Positions 1-7,621 of a DNA stretch of 64,000 nucleotides are shown here, piece by piece. Source of the DNA: Phycicoccus sp. Root101 (lineage in GTDB: Bacteria; Actinomycetota; Actinomycetes; Actinomycetales; Dermatophilaceae); NCBI RefSeq assembly GCF_001426245.1, contig NZ_LMCM01000001.1:1-64000 (forward strand), in the 5' to 3' direction. Within the stretch, counting starts at the first letter, position 1. Each line of letters starts with the position of its first letter. Made by a program: the position numbers and the translations under genes. A model generated the notes under the pieces. It did no database searches. It had not been told where the DNA came from and saw only the letters and a list, made by a program, of their open reading frames with translations.

Positions 1-100
1 GGGGGGCCTTGACGTACCCGCGACACGGCCGGTGGGGAGCCATCATTTCTGGGGGGCCTTGACGTACCCGCGACACGGCCGGTGGGGAGCCATCATTTCT
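1..100. repeat. Exact 50-bp tandem duplication
   Basis: Bases 1-50 and 51-100 are identical, a head-to-tail copy that starts at the first base of the window. The unit begins GGGGGGCCTTGACG and ends CATCATTTCT. No coding function is evident in it. At a contig edge this may be an assembly overlap artefact. A true short tandem repeat is the alternative. Confidence 0.95.
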
Positions 101-160
101 CTCGATGACGAGCCATGTCCGTCGGGTCTCGCCTGAGTGTCGATGGCGCGGGTGTCGGGA

Positions 161-862
161 CTACGGGTGCACCTTTCGATCCACGTACTCGGCGAAGTCG
201 ACTGCTTCGCCCTCGCCCTCAGATGGGTAGGCGAGGTCGATCCATTCGGAGATCGAGGTCACCACGTCTTTGAGGTGGTGACCCGCCCGCCACACCGCCT
301 CAAGGGAACGAGCGGCTCCCGGGGGGAATTCGTCCTGCTGGTCGATCAGCAACTCGGCGTGACCCAGGATCGTGGTCAGTGGTGTCCGAAGGTTGTGGTT
401 CACGGTCTCGGCCATGGACCGGTTCAGCTCTCCGCGGGCGGCCGCCACCAGGCTGGTGACGTCGGTGATGACCGCCCAAGCGCCCTGCTGCTCGCCGTCG
501 AGCCCCACTATCGGCGTGGCGTTGACCCGAAGGTGACGGACCGGCTGCCCCGGAGCCCTCACCGTGACGGTGGCGTCTTCGACCACCTCTCCTCTCGAGG
601 CCCGCACGATCGGCACCTCATGCGGTTGGAGGACCCGGTCACCGCCCTCGGTGTAGAGGTGGAACACCTCCGCCAACGACTCGGCCCGCACGGCTGCGAA
701 CGGCTGATGCAGCAGGTGCTCGAGGCCCGGACTCAGCATCGACAACCATCCGGACCCGCCGAGGACTGCGACAGCAAGCCCGGAGCGGCACATCAGCGCC
801 TGAAGAGCGGCTGGGTCGACCGGTTGGGCTGAGGCAGGAAGGCTGTCCTGGGTCGACCTCAT
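161..862 (-). CDS. PAS-HisKA sensor kinase lacking its ATPase domain
   Basis: This 233-residue protein has a PAS-like sensor region at about residues 20-140, followed by a histidine-kinase dimerisation/phosphoacceptor helix. The H-box reads NHNLRTPLTTILGHAELL, with the phosphoacceptor His at 156. The protein ends about 60 residues later at a stop codon, with no HATPase_c domain (no N, G1 or G2 boxes), so it could not phosphorylate itself. There are no transmembrane segments. The ATG has a GGAGG about 11 nt upstream. Only 160 bases remain to the window edge, so the missing domain is not encoded downstream in any frame. It is either a truncated kinase gene or a phosphoacceptor served by another kinase. 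The PAS assignment rests on overall pattern; the H-box is clear. Confidence 0.72.
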   Translation of the reverse strand: MRSTQDSLPASAQPVDPAALQALMCRSGLAVAVLGGSGWLSMLSPGLEHLLHQPFAAVRAESLAEVFHLYTEGGDRVLQPHEVPIVRASRGEVVEDATVTVRAPGQPVRHLRVNATPIVGLDGEQQGAWAVITDVTSLVAAARGELNRSMAETVNHNLRTPLTTILGHAELLIDQQDEFPPGAARSLEAVWRAGHHLKDVVTSISEWIDLAYPSEGEGEAVDFAEYVDRKVHP

Positions 863-1212
863 GGTGCGTTCTGCCTCCGTTGTGGTTCGGGCTCCTCACC
901 GAGCGAGCGCCCCGGGCCCCCGGGTCTGAGGACCGACGCTCCAGCGGTCCTTGCGGTTTGGAGCGCCCACGAAGGGGCGTCCCCTCACCGTGCCGGTGGC
1001 GCCGTGCTCATTTCGACCGGTTTGGCGGGGCATTTCTCGACCTCCTAGCCGAAGCATGGCCGCCTCCCCGACGAATGCGACCCAGTCGGCCAGAGAGCTT
1101 CGCAGTCTGGATACAAACGTGCGCTGAGCGGTCACCAGGACGCCCAGGTCGCCATGACCCGGCGCAGCTGCCCCAGTTCAGGTGTTGGAGCATTAGCCAT
1201 CAGGCTAACGAC
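863..1212. other. 350 bp without a recognisable gene
   Basis: This is the upstream region of the truncated kinase gene, whose GGAGG ribosome-binding site lies at about 874-878. Short open frames exist on both strands but none has recognisable residues or a convincing ribosome-binding site. No tRNA-like cloverleaf is seen. Confidence 0.5.
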
Positions 1213-1254
1213 GCAGTCGGTGCCCGACCGGGCGACCGATCGGGCACCGACTGC
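1213..1254. terminator. 15-bp perfect hairpin
   Basis: GCAGTCGGTGCCCGA (1213-1227) pairs exactly with 1240-1254 across a 12-nt loop. It lies about 10 bp beyond the stop codon of the leftward hydrolase remnant and SnoaL gene. There is no clear T-run, which is usual for actinobacterial terminators. A protein-binding palindrome is the alternative. Confidence 0.6.
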
Positions 1255-1263
1255 CGCGCTGAG

Positions 1264-1440
1264 TCAGGAGCGGGTGCTCTTGATGGCGTTGAGGATGAGG
1301 TTCGTGACGACCACCGGGTGGCTGATCATCGCGACGTGCGAGCTTCTGATCTCGACGGTGTGCGCCCTTGCCCTGGCGGCCATCGCGCGCTCGGCCTCAG
1401 GCGGGATGGCGCACCGCACGATCGCGGCAGTCGCTGCCCT
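1264..1440 (-). pseudogene. C-terminal remnant of an alpha/beta hydrolase
   Basis: The last 55-60 codons before the stop at 1264 read like the C-terminus of a small alpha/beta-hydrolase (pyrethroid-hydrolase/EstC-like). They contain an IPPE-x-ER-x-MAARA stretch, then SSHVAMISHP, which carries the catalytic His, and VTNLILNAI. Upstream in this frame the reading becomes Ser/Arg-rich shadow sequence, and no nucleophile elbow (GxSxG) is found. The next leftward gene starts its own coding only 35 bp away. I read it as a decayed gene fragment, and the left limit of homology is approximate. Confidence 0.6.
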
Positions 1441-1474
1441 ACCGAGCTGAATCGCCTTGCAGGTGGATTCCGGC

Positions 1475-1903
1475 TCAGTCCTGCAGTTGAGGGCGGTGGC
1501 CCGACTGGGCCTGCACCGAGTCGTTGATGTCGGCTCCACCCTGCTCGACGAGCTCCGCGAAGAGCCGCCCACGCACGACGAGACCTTCCCGCACCGTGAA
1601 CTGAGTGATCGCGCGCAGGTCGAACGGCTCACCCTGCTCGGTCGTGCCCCACCAGTGCCACTCACTCCACACGACATCGCCGTCCTGCACCGAAGCCGGA
1701 ACCTCGGCGCGCAGATCCGGCACCCCAGTGAGAATCGGGCCCCAGTTCGCCTTCATCTGCGCCCGTCCGCCGAAGCCTCGGGCCGGATGAAAGGGCTGCT
1801 CGCTCTGGTAGTCCTCATGGATCAGTGCCGCCATGCCCTCGAGGTCGTGGGCGTTGGTCCGCTCGACCATCTGCCGGATGACCTCCATACCGGTTGCTGC
1901 CAC
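1475..1903 (-). CDS. SnoaL-like / NTF2-fold protein
   Basis: This 142-residue protein has the pattern of the SnoaL/ketosteroid-isomerase-like NTF2 fold. An N-terminal helix (EVIRQMVERTNAHDLEGMAAL) leads into IHEDYQSEQPF, and WSEWHWWGTTEQGEPF sits in the central sheet. Such proteins bind small hydrophobic ligands and some are polyketide cyclases or isomerases; the substrate here cannot be told. I chose the GTG at 1903 because GAGGAGAGGG lies just before it. A longer frame back to 2134 gives only Arg-rich shadow sequence. It lies between an alpha/beta hydrolase and a hydrolase remnant, all leftward. Confidence 0.72.
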   Translation of the reverse strand: MAATGMEVIRQMVERTNAHDLEGMAALIHEDYQSEQPFHPARGFGGRAQMKANWGPILTGVPDLRAEVPASVQDGDVVWSEWHWWGTTEQGEPFDLRAITQFTVREGLVVRGRLFAELVEQGGADINDSVQAQSGHRPQLQD

Positions 1904-2087
1904 GTCCCTCTCCTCAGCCTTCGCCCGCCCTGACAAGCGTCGCACGGCCGACCCAGCCAAACCACACCCCAGCGCACGGAGTTGACCGATGCGACGACTG
2001 GTGGCGCGGTGCCACAGTCGCAGCGTTGCCCGCCGCGCCATCCGCCCACGCCAACGGATGTCGCGTGGCTGGGGAGAGCAACCGCTC

Positions 2088-2870
2088 TCAGCTGGTGCTG
2101 TCGAGAATGAGTTGTACCGCTTCGTGCGGTGCATCCCATTGCGGAAAGTGACCGCACCGCTCGAACCAGTGCAGCACCGCGTCGGGAAACAGCTCCGTGG
2201 CGCGTGCGGCTTGTCTCGGCACGGTCACCAAGTCACGGCGCCCCCACCCGATCGTGACCCGGCCGGGCACTGTGCCAGCCGGGGCGCCCCGTTGCTTGGG
2301 CCCCTTCGTCAGGGCGTCCATGGCCGCTGCGGTCGCCGGGGAGTCGGCCAGGCCGCGCACGTCTGGCAGCACCGTGTCGCGCGAGAGCGCCCAGGGCCGC
2401 GCCGACAGCTGCGCCAGCAGCACGGTCCTGGCGACCGGGTTGCCGAGCAGTGACGGCAGCACGCCCCGCAGCGCCCTGACCAGAGCGATCGACGGCCGCA
2501 GGGTGGCACCGAAGGCCACCAGCTCGCGGTCGCTCCAGAAGCCGCCCGGGTCCAACGCCACGGTGTCGCCGCCGACTCCCCGCCGCGCGAGCTCGAGCAC
2601 GATGCGGCCCCCCATCGACTGGCCCACGGTGGAGACCCCGTCAAGCCCCTGTTCCCGGGTGAACTCCGCGACGGAGTCGGTCAAGGTCGCGATCGATACC
2701 TCACCGGTCAGCGGAGGTGTCTCACCGAACCCCGGAAGGTCGACGGCGATGACCTCACGGTGCTCGGCTAGGTCGTCGATGATCGGAGCCCAGGACTGCC
2801 ACCCTGCTCCCAGACCGTGCACGAGTAGCAACGGACTTCCGCTTCCGCGTCGAACATGGTTTAGCGTCAC
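2088..2870 (-). CDS. alpha/beta hydrolase
   Basis: This 260-residue cytoplasmic protein has the complete alpha/beta-hydrolase signature. The oxyanion region is LLLVHGLGAGWQSW (residues 14-27). The nucleophile elbow is GQSMG, the acid lies in GWGRRDLVTVP, and the catalytic His is in RCGHFPQWDAP near the end. The cap region (about 135-200) is Leu/Arg-rich, as in the MhpC/BphD-like and haloperoxidase-like groups. The substrate is not predictable. It starts at an ATG and is transcribed away from cysM, with 184 bp between the two starts. An alpha/beta-hydrolase remnant lies about 0.7 kb downstream, which suggests an old duplication or two acquisitions. Confidence 0.85.
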   Translation of the reverse strand: MTLNHVRRGSGSPLLLVHGLGAGWQSWAPIIDDLAEHREVIAVDLPGFGETPPLTGEVSIATLTDSVAEFTREQGLDGVSTVGQSMGGRIVLELARRGVGGDTVALDPGGFWSDRELVAFGATLRPSIALVRALRGVLPSLLGNPVARTVLLAQLSARPWALSRDTVLPDVRGLADSPATAAAMDALTKGPKQRGAPAGTVPGRVTIGWGRRDLVTVPRQAARATELFPDAVLHWFERCGHFPQWDAPHEAVQLILDSTS

Positions 2871-3041
2871 CCCGCGACGCTATCCCAAGCGGATCCGGCG
2901 GGTTTGGCCACCACAAGCCGATCGTCCGAAGGGAAGGAAGAATCCGCCGATGGTTTCACGGCATCCGCGGCGGAAAGACGCAGGTTCACCTCGAGCCGGG
3001 GTCGAGCAGTTGGCTTGCGGCTCTTCGGCTCTGCGCCGCCG

Positions 3042-3047
3042 TAGACT
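3042..3047 (+). promoter_or_regulatory. -10 box of cysM, leaderless layout
   Basis: TAGACT ends 7 nt before the GTG of cysM, so the transcript would begin at or next to the start codon. No ribosome-binding site is present. Confidence 0.6.
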
Positions 3048-3054
3048 CCGGCGC

Positions 3055-3969
3055 GTGAGCAACCCTCCGGCGTACCCCACGATGGAGGACGTCATCGGCG
3101 ACACCCCGCTCGTGCGTCTGCAGCGTCTGCCCGGACCGGAGAACGAACGTCGCGGCAATGTGCTGCTCGCCAAGCTCGAGGGGAACAACCCGGCCGGCTC
3201 GGTGAAGGACCGGCCAGCGATCGCCATGATCCGGGGCGCTGAGTTGCGAGGGGATATCTCCCCCGGCGACACCCTGCTGGAAGCCACCTCGGGCAACACC
3301 GGGATCGCCTTGGCGATGGCGGCGGCGATCAGCGGCTACCCCTTGGTCATCGTCATGCCCGAGGACGCCTCCACCGAGCGGATCCAGACGATGAAGGCGT
3401 ACGGAGCCGACCTTGTCCTCACCCCGGCAGATGGCGGCATGGAAGAGGCTCGCGATGTCGTGACGCGGATGGAACGGGATGGTCGCGGCCGGGTCCTGGA
3501 CCAGTTCGGCAACCCGGACAACCCCCGTTCCCACGAGGACGGGACGGGCCCGGAGCTCTGGCGTCAGACTGATGGACGGATCACGCACTTCGTGTCCGCG
3601 ATGGGCACCACCGGCACGATCACCGGGGTCTCGCGGTTCCTGAAGTCTCGCAACCCCGACGTCCAGATCGTTGGGGCACAGCCCGCAGAGGGCTCCAAGA
3701 TTCCCGGGATCCGCGCCTGGCCCCCGGAGTACGTGCCGAAGATCTTCGACCCGTCGGCGGTGGACCGGACCATGGAGGTCACCCAGACCGACGCCGAGGA
3801 GACGGCCCGCCGGCTGGCCCGCGAGGAGGGCATCTTCGGCGGTGTCTCCGCGGCCGGCGCCTGCTGGACCGCCCTGCAGGTCGCCCAAGAGGTCGAGGGG
3901 GCGACGATCATCTTCGTGGTCTGCGACCGCGGCGACCGGTACCTCTCCAGCGGCGTGTTCCCCGCCTGA
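3055..3969 (+). CDS. cysM: Cysteine synthase B (O-acetylserine sulfhydrylase family)
   Basis: This PLP enzyme makes L-cysteine from an activated serine (O-acetylserine, or O-phosphoserine in some actinobacterial CysM) and a sulfide donor. It has 304 residues, the usual length. GDTPLVRLQRL opens the fold, NNPAGSVKDRP carries the PLP lysine (K51), SGNTG (79-83) binds the substrate carboxylate, and GTTGTITGVSRFL binds the PLP phosphate. RYLSSGVF lies at the C-terminus. I chose the GTG at 3055 because a TAGACT -10 box sits 7 nt before it. The longer upstream frame is antisense to the neighbouring hydrolase. No mec or sulfur-carrier gene is adjacent, so the sulfur donor is open. Confidence 0.93.
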   Translation: MSNPPAYPTMEDVIGDTPLVRLQRLPGPENERRGNVLLAKLEGNNPAGSVKDRPAIAMIRGAELRGDISPGDTLLEATSGNTGIALAMAAAISGYPLVIVMPEDASTERIQTMKAYGADLVLTPADGGMEEARDVVTRMERDGRGRVLDQFGNPDNPRSHEDGTGPELWRQTDGRITHFVSAMGTTGTITGVSRFLKSRNPDVQIVGAQPAEGSKIPGIRAWPPEYVPKIFDPSAVDRTMEVTQTDAEETARRLAREEGIFGGVSAAGACWTALQVAQEVEGATIIFVVCDRGDRYLSSGVFPA

Positions 3970-4038
3970 GATCTGGCGCACCGGGCGATCTGGCGCCTTG
4001 CCCAGCGCTACGTTCATTGGCTCTTCCTGCGGGAGGAT

Positions 4039-4060
4039 CCCCGCGGTTCCCACTGCGGGG
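4039..4060. terminator. Hairpin between convergent genes
   Basis: CCCCGC (4039-4044) can pair with GCGGGG (4055-4060) around a 10-nt loop. It lies between the stop of cysM and the stop of the leftward membrane-protein gene, and could serve both. Confidence 0.45.
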
Positions 4061-4426
4061 TCAGTGAGACGAGCGGAGGCTCTGGGGGTGACCTTGGGAA
4101 GTCCGCAATAGGTACACGCTAAGCGCGACGACGAACAGGATCAGGGACACGGGACCGGCTATCGCGAGAACCCAACCCCTGAGCACAATTTCGATTGCCC
4201 GCAGCGTGCAGAGTGCTGCGACGCCGAGCGCGGTCCGTCGCAGCCAGGACGGGCCGAGAAGCCCGCGAGCGCACGCCGCAGCGAAGAAGGCAATGGTCAG
4301 AAACAGCACCACGTCGACCATGTCGGAGAGCAGTGCCAACGTGTCGATCAGGGCTGCGGACGCGCTCGAGGCGGCCACGCACAACCACAGCGGTGGGACG
4401 GCCGTCAGGACGGCGGCAGTTGCCAT
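4061..4426 (-). CDS. Small hypothetical membrane protein
   Basis: I do not recognise a family. The part from the ATG at 4426 gives 121 residues with four hydrophobic segments (about 3-24, 28-51, 62-80 and 84-106), a short basic loop (WLRR) and a hydrophilic tail. The open frame continues upstream to 4945, but there it is Arg/Ser-rich and antisense to the next gene, so it is probably not coded. The region 4427-4697 holds an 8-bp hairpin (TCATCCCC/GGGGATGA, 4603-4624). No good ribosome-binding site marks the start, so the true N-terminus may lie 20-40 codons upstream. Confidence 0.5.
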   Translation of the reverse strand: MATAAVLTAVPPLWLCVAASSASAALIDTLALLSDMVDVVLFLTIAFFAAACARGLLGPSWLRRTALGVAALCTLRAIEIVLRGWVLAIAGPVSLILFVVALSVYLLRTSQGHPQSLRSSH

Positions 4427-4697
4427 CGTCAAACCGGCAGCCCTGAGCTGGCGACCAACGCCGACCAGTGTGGATCGCGCCAGGAATGGACGCCCGGTCG
4501 CGGCCAGCCGGGCATCAGGTACGGCGCTCCACTGTCCAACTCCAGTCAGAGGGCAGCGGCAAGTTGGAGAGTCGCGCCCGGGCACGACCGGCACGGCTCC
4601 GGTCATCCCCCGTACCGGGGATGACAGGCGGGCCGCCCGACCGGCACGCTGAAGTCTCCCCCCCGGCCAGCGGTCGGGATCGTCACCGGGAGTCGAG

Positions 4698-5318
4698 ATG
4701 CATGTGCGATCCACCCTGATCACGGCCGACCCCGCACGGCTCGAGGATGCCGTCCATTTCATCGAGACCGACGCACGCAAGATCGTCGAGGACCTGGCCG
4801 GCAATCTCGGCATGTCGCTGAAGGTGAACCGTGCGCTCGGAGTCGCGGTGGTGAACAGCTTCTGGGTGTCAGCCGACGCGATGCGGGAGAGTGACAAGCA
4901 TGTGCGTTCGACCCGGGAGACCGCTGTCCACCGCGCGAGCGGCACGGTCTCCGCTGAGACCTACCGGGTTGCGAGCGTGGTGCGGGTGGCCCCTTGGGTG
5001 TCGGGGGCCGCGGTCCGGGTGACCCGAGCTGACGCGGACCCATCCCGGCTCGACTCGGTGGTCGCCGCCTACGAAGACACCGCCGTCCCGTGGCTCACCG
5101 AGACTGCGGGCTTCTGCGGAGCGCTCTTCGTCGCGCAGCAGCGCACGGGCCGCACCGTCAGCGAGACGATATGGAGCGACGAGGCCGCGCTGGCCGAGAG
5201 CCGGAGCGTGGCGGCTGCCATCAGGGTCGACACCGCAGCCGCCGCCGACCTGGCCGTACGAGGGCTCGAGGAGTACTCCCTCCTGTTCGGCACGGTGCGG
5301 CCCGCCCCCGCCGAGTGA
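4698..5318 (+). CDS. Duplicated dimeric alpha/beta-barrel (ABM-like) protein
   Basis: This 206-residue soluble protein is built from two similar halves (about 3-95 and 103-200). Each reads as a strand, a helix starting DP-x-RL, a second strand, and a strand-helix ending in a W/E-rich segment (NSFWVSADAMRESDKHV; ETIWSDEAALAES). This is the pattern of the antibiotic-biosynthesis-monooxygenase or stress-responsive A/B-barrel fold, here as a fused pseudo-dimer. No catalytic residue is assignable. It is possibly a small-molecule or haem-binding protein. It stands alone, divergent from the membrane-protein gene. Confidence 0.6.
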   Translation: MHVRSTLITADPARLEDAVHFIETDARKIVEDLAGNLGMSLKVNRALGVAVVNSFWVSADAMRESDKHVRSTRETAVHRASGTVSAETYRVASVVRVAPWVSGAAVRVTRADADPSRLDSVVAAYEDTAVPWLTETAGFCGALFVAQQRTGRTVSETIWSDEAALAESRSVAAAIRVDTAAAADLAVRGLEEYSLLFGTVRPAPAE

Positions 5319-5339
5319 CCCTTATCTCCCGGGCGCCTA

Positions 5340-5381
5340 CTCGACGGGCCCCCGGTCCCCTGATCGAAGGGGTTCGTCGAG
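5340..5381. terminator. Nested hairpin after ABM-like gene
   Basis: CTCGACG (5340-5346) pairs with CGTCGAG (5375-5381), and inside it CCCC (5357-5360) pairs with GGGG (5369-5372). It lies 22 bp after the stop codon. Confidence 0.45.
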
Positions 5382-5420
5382 CGCGTGCAACGTTGTGGTG
5401 CCCGAGCTGCAGGAGGCGGC

Positions 5421-5507
5421 ATGTCGGCAGCGATGCTTGGCGATTGCGACGTCCAGCTCGGCCACGCCCCGACAAGGACGCTTTCGACCTGGGCCGACCT
5501 GGAGTAG
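5421..5507 (+). CDS. Possible 28-residue small protein
   Basis: An ATG at 5421 follows a perfect AGGAGG with 4-nt spacing (5411-5416) and opens a 28-codon frame (MSAAMLGDCDV..., ending ADLE) that stops 58 bp before the LtrA gene. No family is recognised and there is no membrane segment. The strong ribosome-binding site is the only support. It could be a leader peptide for the next gene, a gene remnant or chance. Confidence 0.3.
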   Translation: MSAAMLGDCDVQLGHAPTRTLSTWADLE

Positions 5508-5565
5508 CCCGGCTCACCGGGTGCGCAACGAAGCTGGTGCTGTCCGATCCGTCAGGGGATTGCCA

Positions 5566-6735
5566 ATGGACGTAAATGCCGAGCCGGGCATCGACCAGGA
5601 CGACCGGACCACAGACACCCTCGAGTTGTTCTTCGACCTGGTCTTCGTGTTTGCGATGTCCGAGGTGACCCAGTTGATGCTCGCCGAGGGCTCGTGGCTT
5701 GGACTCGGACGAGGCGCGTTGGCGCTGACTGCGGTGTGGTGGGCCTGGGTCTGCTACGCGTGGTTGACCAACACCACCGCAGATGCCGGAGTGGCGGCAC
5801 GGATTCTGACCCTTGCCGCGATGGCAGCGATGCTGGTCGCGGCCACCGCGCTGCCAGATGCGTTCGGTTCTCGGGCCCTGCTGTTTGCAGTCGCCTACTT
5901 GTGTGTGCGGCTCGTGCATCTGGTGCTTCTGCTTCTTGATACGGGGCAAAACCGCGAGCAGCGTTCAGCCGCCATGCGTTTGCTGCCCACCCTGCTGGCC
6001 GGCGCCTGCCTTCTCGTGATCGCAGCGTTCCTCGACACCCCCTACCGTGAGTGGGCGTGGGTCCTCGCGGCGCTCATCGACCTAGGCGGCCCGCTGGTGC
6101 TCGGGGTCGGAGGACTTCGCGTACTACCGCGCTACTTCGTCGACCGGCACGGATCGATCATCATCATCGCCCTCGGCGAGACCATCCTCCAGGTCGGGAC
6201 AGGAGCCCACCCACACCTCAGCGACGCTGGTGTGATCACAGCGGTCGTCCTGGCGTTGCTCATCGCTGGCCAACTCTGGTGGTCCTACTTCGGCCTCACC
6301 GACGCAGCCCAAGCACGACTCGTGTCCACTCCCGGACTAGCGCAGACCCGGCTGGCCCGCGACGCCTACAGCTACCTACACCTGCTCATCGTGGCCGGAA
6401 TCGTGTTCTTCGCGCTGGGACTCCATCGGGCAATTGACAAGGTCTTCGATCCGCTCCCGCTGCTCCACGCCGTCGCCCTGACCGGGGGAGTTGCCCTTGC
6501 CTACGTAGGCGACGTCGCCTACCGCTGGCGCGACCACCACCGGCTAGCCGCAGATCGACTCATCGCCGCCGCAGCTTCGGGTGCCATCGTTGCTCCCGCC
6601 CTCTTCGCACCAGCCGTATTGACTCTTGCCGCATTGGTCGCCATCGGTGCGGTGCGCATCGTGTGGGAGGCGCGAGACCGCCTCGCTGCCACAGCCGAGC
6701 CCCAATCGAGTGAATACATGCCGCCACCGATCTAG
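5566..6735 (+). CDS. ltrA: LtrA-family (low temperature requirement A) membrane protein
   Basis: This 389-residue protein has about ten membrane segments. It opens with the family hallmark TLELFFDLVFVFAMSEVT, and the conserved GETILQVG motif lies in mid-protein (about 204-211). In Listeria LtrA was found through a cold-growth phenotype, but the molecular activity is unknown. The start at 5566 follows GGGGA with 6-7 nt spacing. A longer frame upstream is not supported. Possible upstream control by the 28-codon reading frame is speculative. The following 287 bp to the next gene contain nothing I can name. Confidence 0.88.
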   Translation: MDVNAEPGIDQDDRTTDTLELFFDLVFVFAMSEVTQLMLAEGSWLGLGRGALALTAVWWAWVCYAWLTNTTADAGVAARILTLAAMAAMLVAATALPDAFGSRALLFAVAYLCVRLVHLVLLLLDTGQNREQRSAAMRLLPTLLAGACLLVIAAFLDTPYREWAWVLAALIDLGGPLVLGVGGLRVLPRYFVDRHGSIIIIALGETILQVGTGAHPHLSDAGVITAVVLALLIAGQLWWSYFGLTDAAQARLVSTPGLAQTRLARDAYSYLHLLIVAGIVFFALGLHRAIDKVFDPLPLLHAVALTGGVALAYVGDVAYRWRDHHRLAADRLIAAAASGAIVAPALFAPAVLTLAALVAIGAVRIVWEARDRLAATAEPQSSEYMPPPI

Positions 6736-7022
6736 TCGAGACCCGTGCGGTTGCAGAACGCCGACCGACTCAGGCGCGGGCGGGGGCACACCCTCTGGCG
6801 CGTTTTCGTAGGGCCGGACCGGTGCGGGCTTCCAGCAGGTCCCTCTGGCAGCAACGTGCAGCTCGGCAACCACGATCGATGGACTCGCGAAGAACCGCTG
6901 CAATACGCGCCCGCCGGGCCTGTCGAGCCTATGGGGCGAGCCGACGCGGCGGGATGGGGCAGGTTCTCGAGGGAGTGCGCTTGTTCAGGCGTGATGCAGG
7001 CCGAACCGAGCACGCGGCTTGC

Positions 7023-7418
7023 TCACAACCGAGGGACGTAGCGCTTGCCCTGGAGGGCGTCGTACACGAGCCCTGCGCTGCGGCGGGCCGCCAACAGCCG
7101 TACCCCTTCCGCCTCCAGGTCCGCGAGCACCTGGGTCAACCCCTCGCTGGTGAGGTGGTCGCCGAGCTCGACGCGCACCTCGCGGTACGCCTGTCTCATC
7201 GCCACCAGCTGGGCGTCGATGTGCCGCGTCGCCACCCAGGCGAGGGCCACCGGCTGGCGGCGCCACCCCGCATACGAGCGGTAGTCCGACGGGCAGTGGT
7301 CGAGCAGCCACGAGACGGCCGGCACCTGCCACCCGGGGCTCTCCGGCGGCGGCACGAGTGGCGGCCAGCCCGGCGGGACCGCCCCGAGGACCTCAGCCCG
7401 GCGGGCGCGGCTCGGCAC
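7023..7418 (-). CDS. Conserved hypothetical protein, candidate SOS gene
   Basis: This 131-residue cytoplasmic protein carries no fold name I can give. Its core (PGWQVPAVSWLLDHCPSDYR, then a segment rich in W, R and H) is well structured, with a long charged C-terminal helix region (EGLTQVLADLEAEGVRLLAARR) and a YVPRL end. I chose the GTG at 7418 because GGAG lies 6 nt before it. The longer frame to 7544 would run through its own promoter. A perfect LexA-type box and a TAGACT -10 lie 50-70 bp upstream, so DNA damage probably induces it. Function unknown. Confidence 0.7.
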   Translation of the reverse strand: MPSRARRAEVLGAVPPGWPPLVPPPESPGWQVPAVSWLLDHCPSDYRSYAGWRRQPVALAWVATRHIDAQLVAMRQAYREVRVELGDHLTSEGLTQVLADLEAEGVRLLAARRSAGLVYDALQGKRYVPRL

Positions 7419-7468
7419 GACCAGCTCCGGGCGGCGTGGCGGACGACCGGGTGTGGGAGTCGCCGCGT

Positions 7469-7484
7469 TCGAACATGTGTTCGA
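7469..7484. promoter_or_regulatory. LexA (SOS) box
   Basis: TCGAACATGTGTTCGA is a perfect match to the actinobacterial SOS box TCGAAC-N4-GTTCGA. It directly abuts a TAGACT -10 box read leftward (7489-7484), so bound LexA would cover the start site of the gene at 7418-7023. The site is a near-perfect palindrome, so its orientation is not meaningful. Confidence 0.85.
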
Positions 7485-7621
7485 GTCTAGGTCATGCCGG
7501 GCTGTGCCGACAGCTACTCGCGACCGTTCGTGGCTCCGCGCCACGGATGGTGCTCAGCGAGGGTGACCCACGACCATTCCTGGGTCCGAGGCCATGAAGG
7601 GTGGCGCGGACGAGCCCTACC

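Noticed and set aside
896-1135. Possible 79-residue leftward protein upstream of the truncated kinase
   Set aside because: No ribosome-binding site, no recognisable motif and competing frames on both strands.
4427-4945. N-terminal extension of the small membrane protein
   Set aside because: The extension is Arg/Ser-rich, lacks a ribosome-binding site and is antisense to the ABM-like gene.
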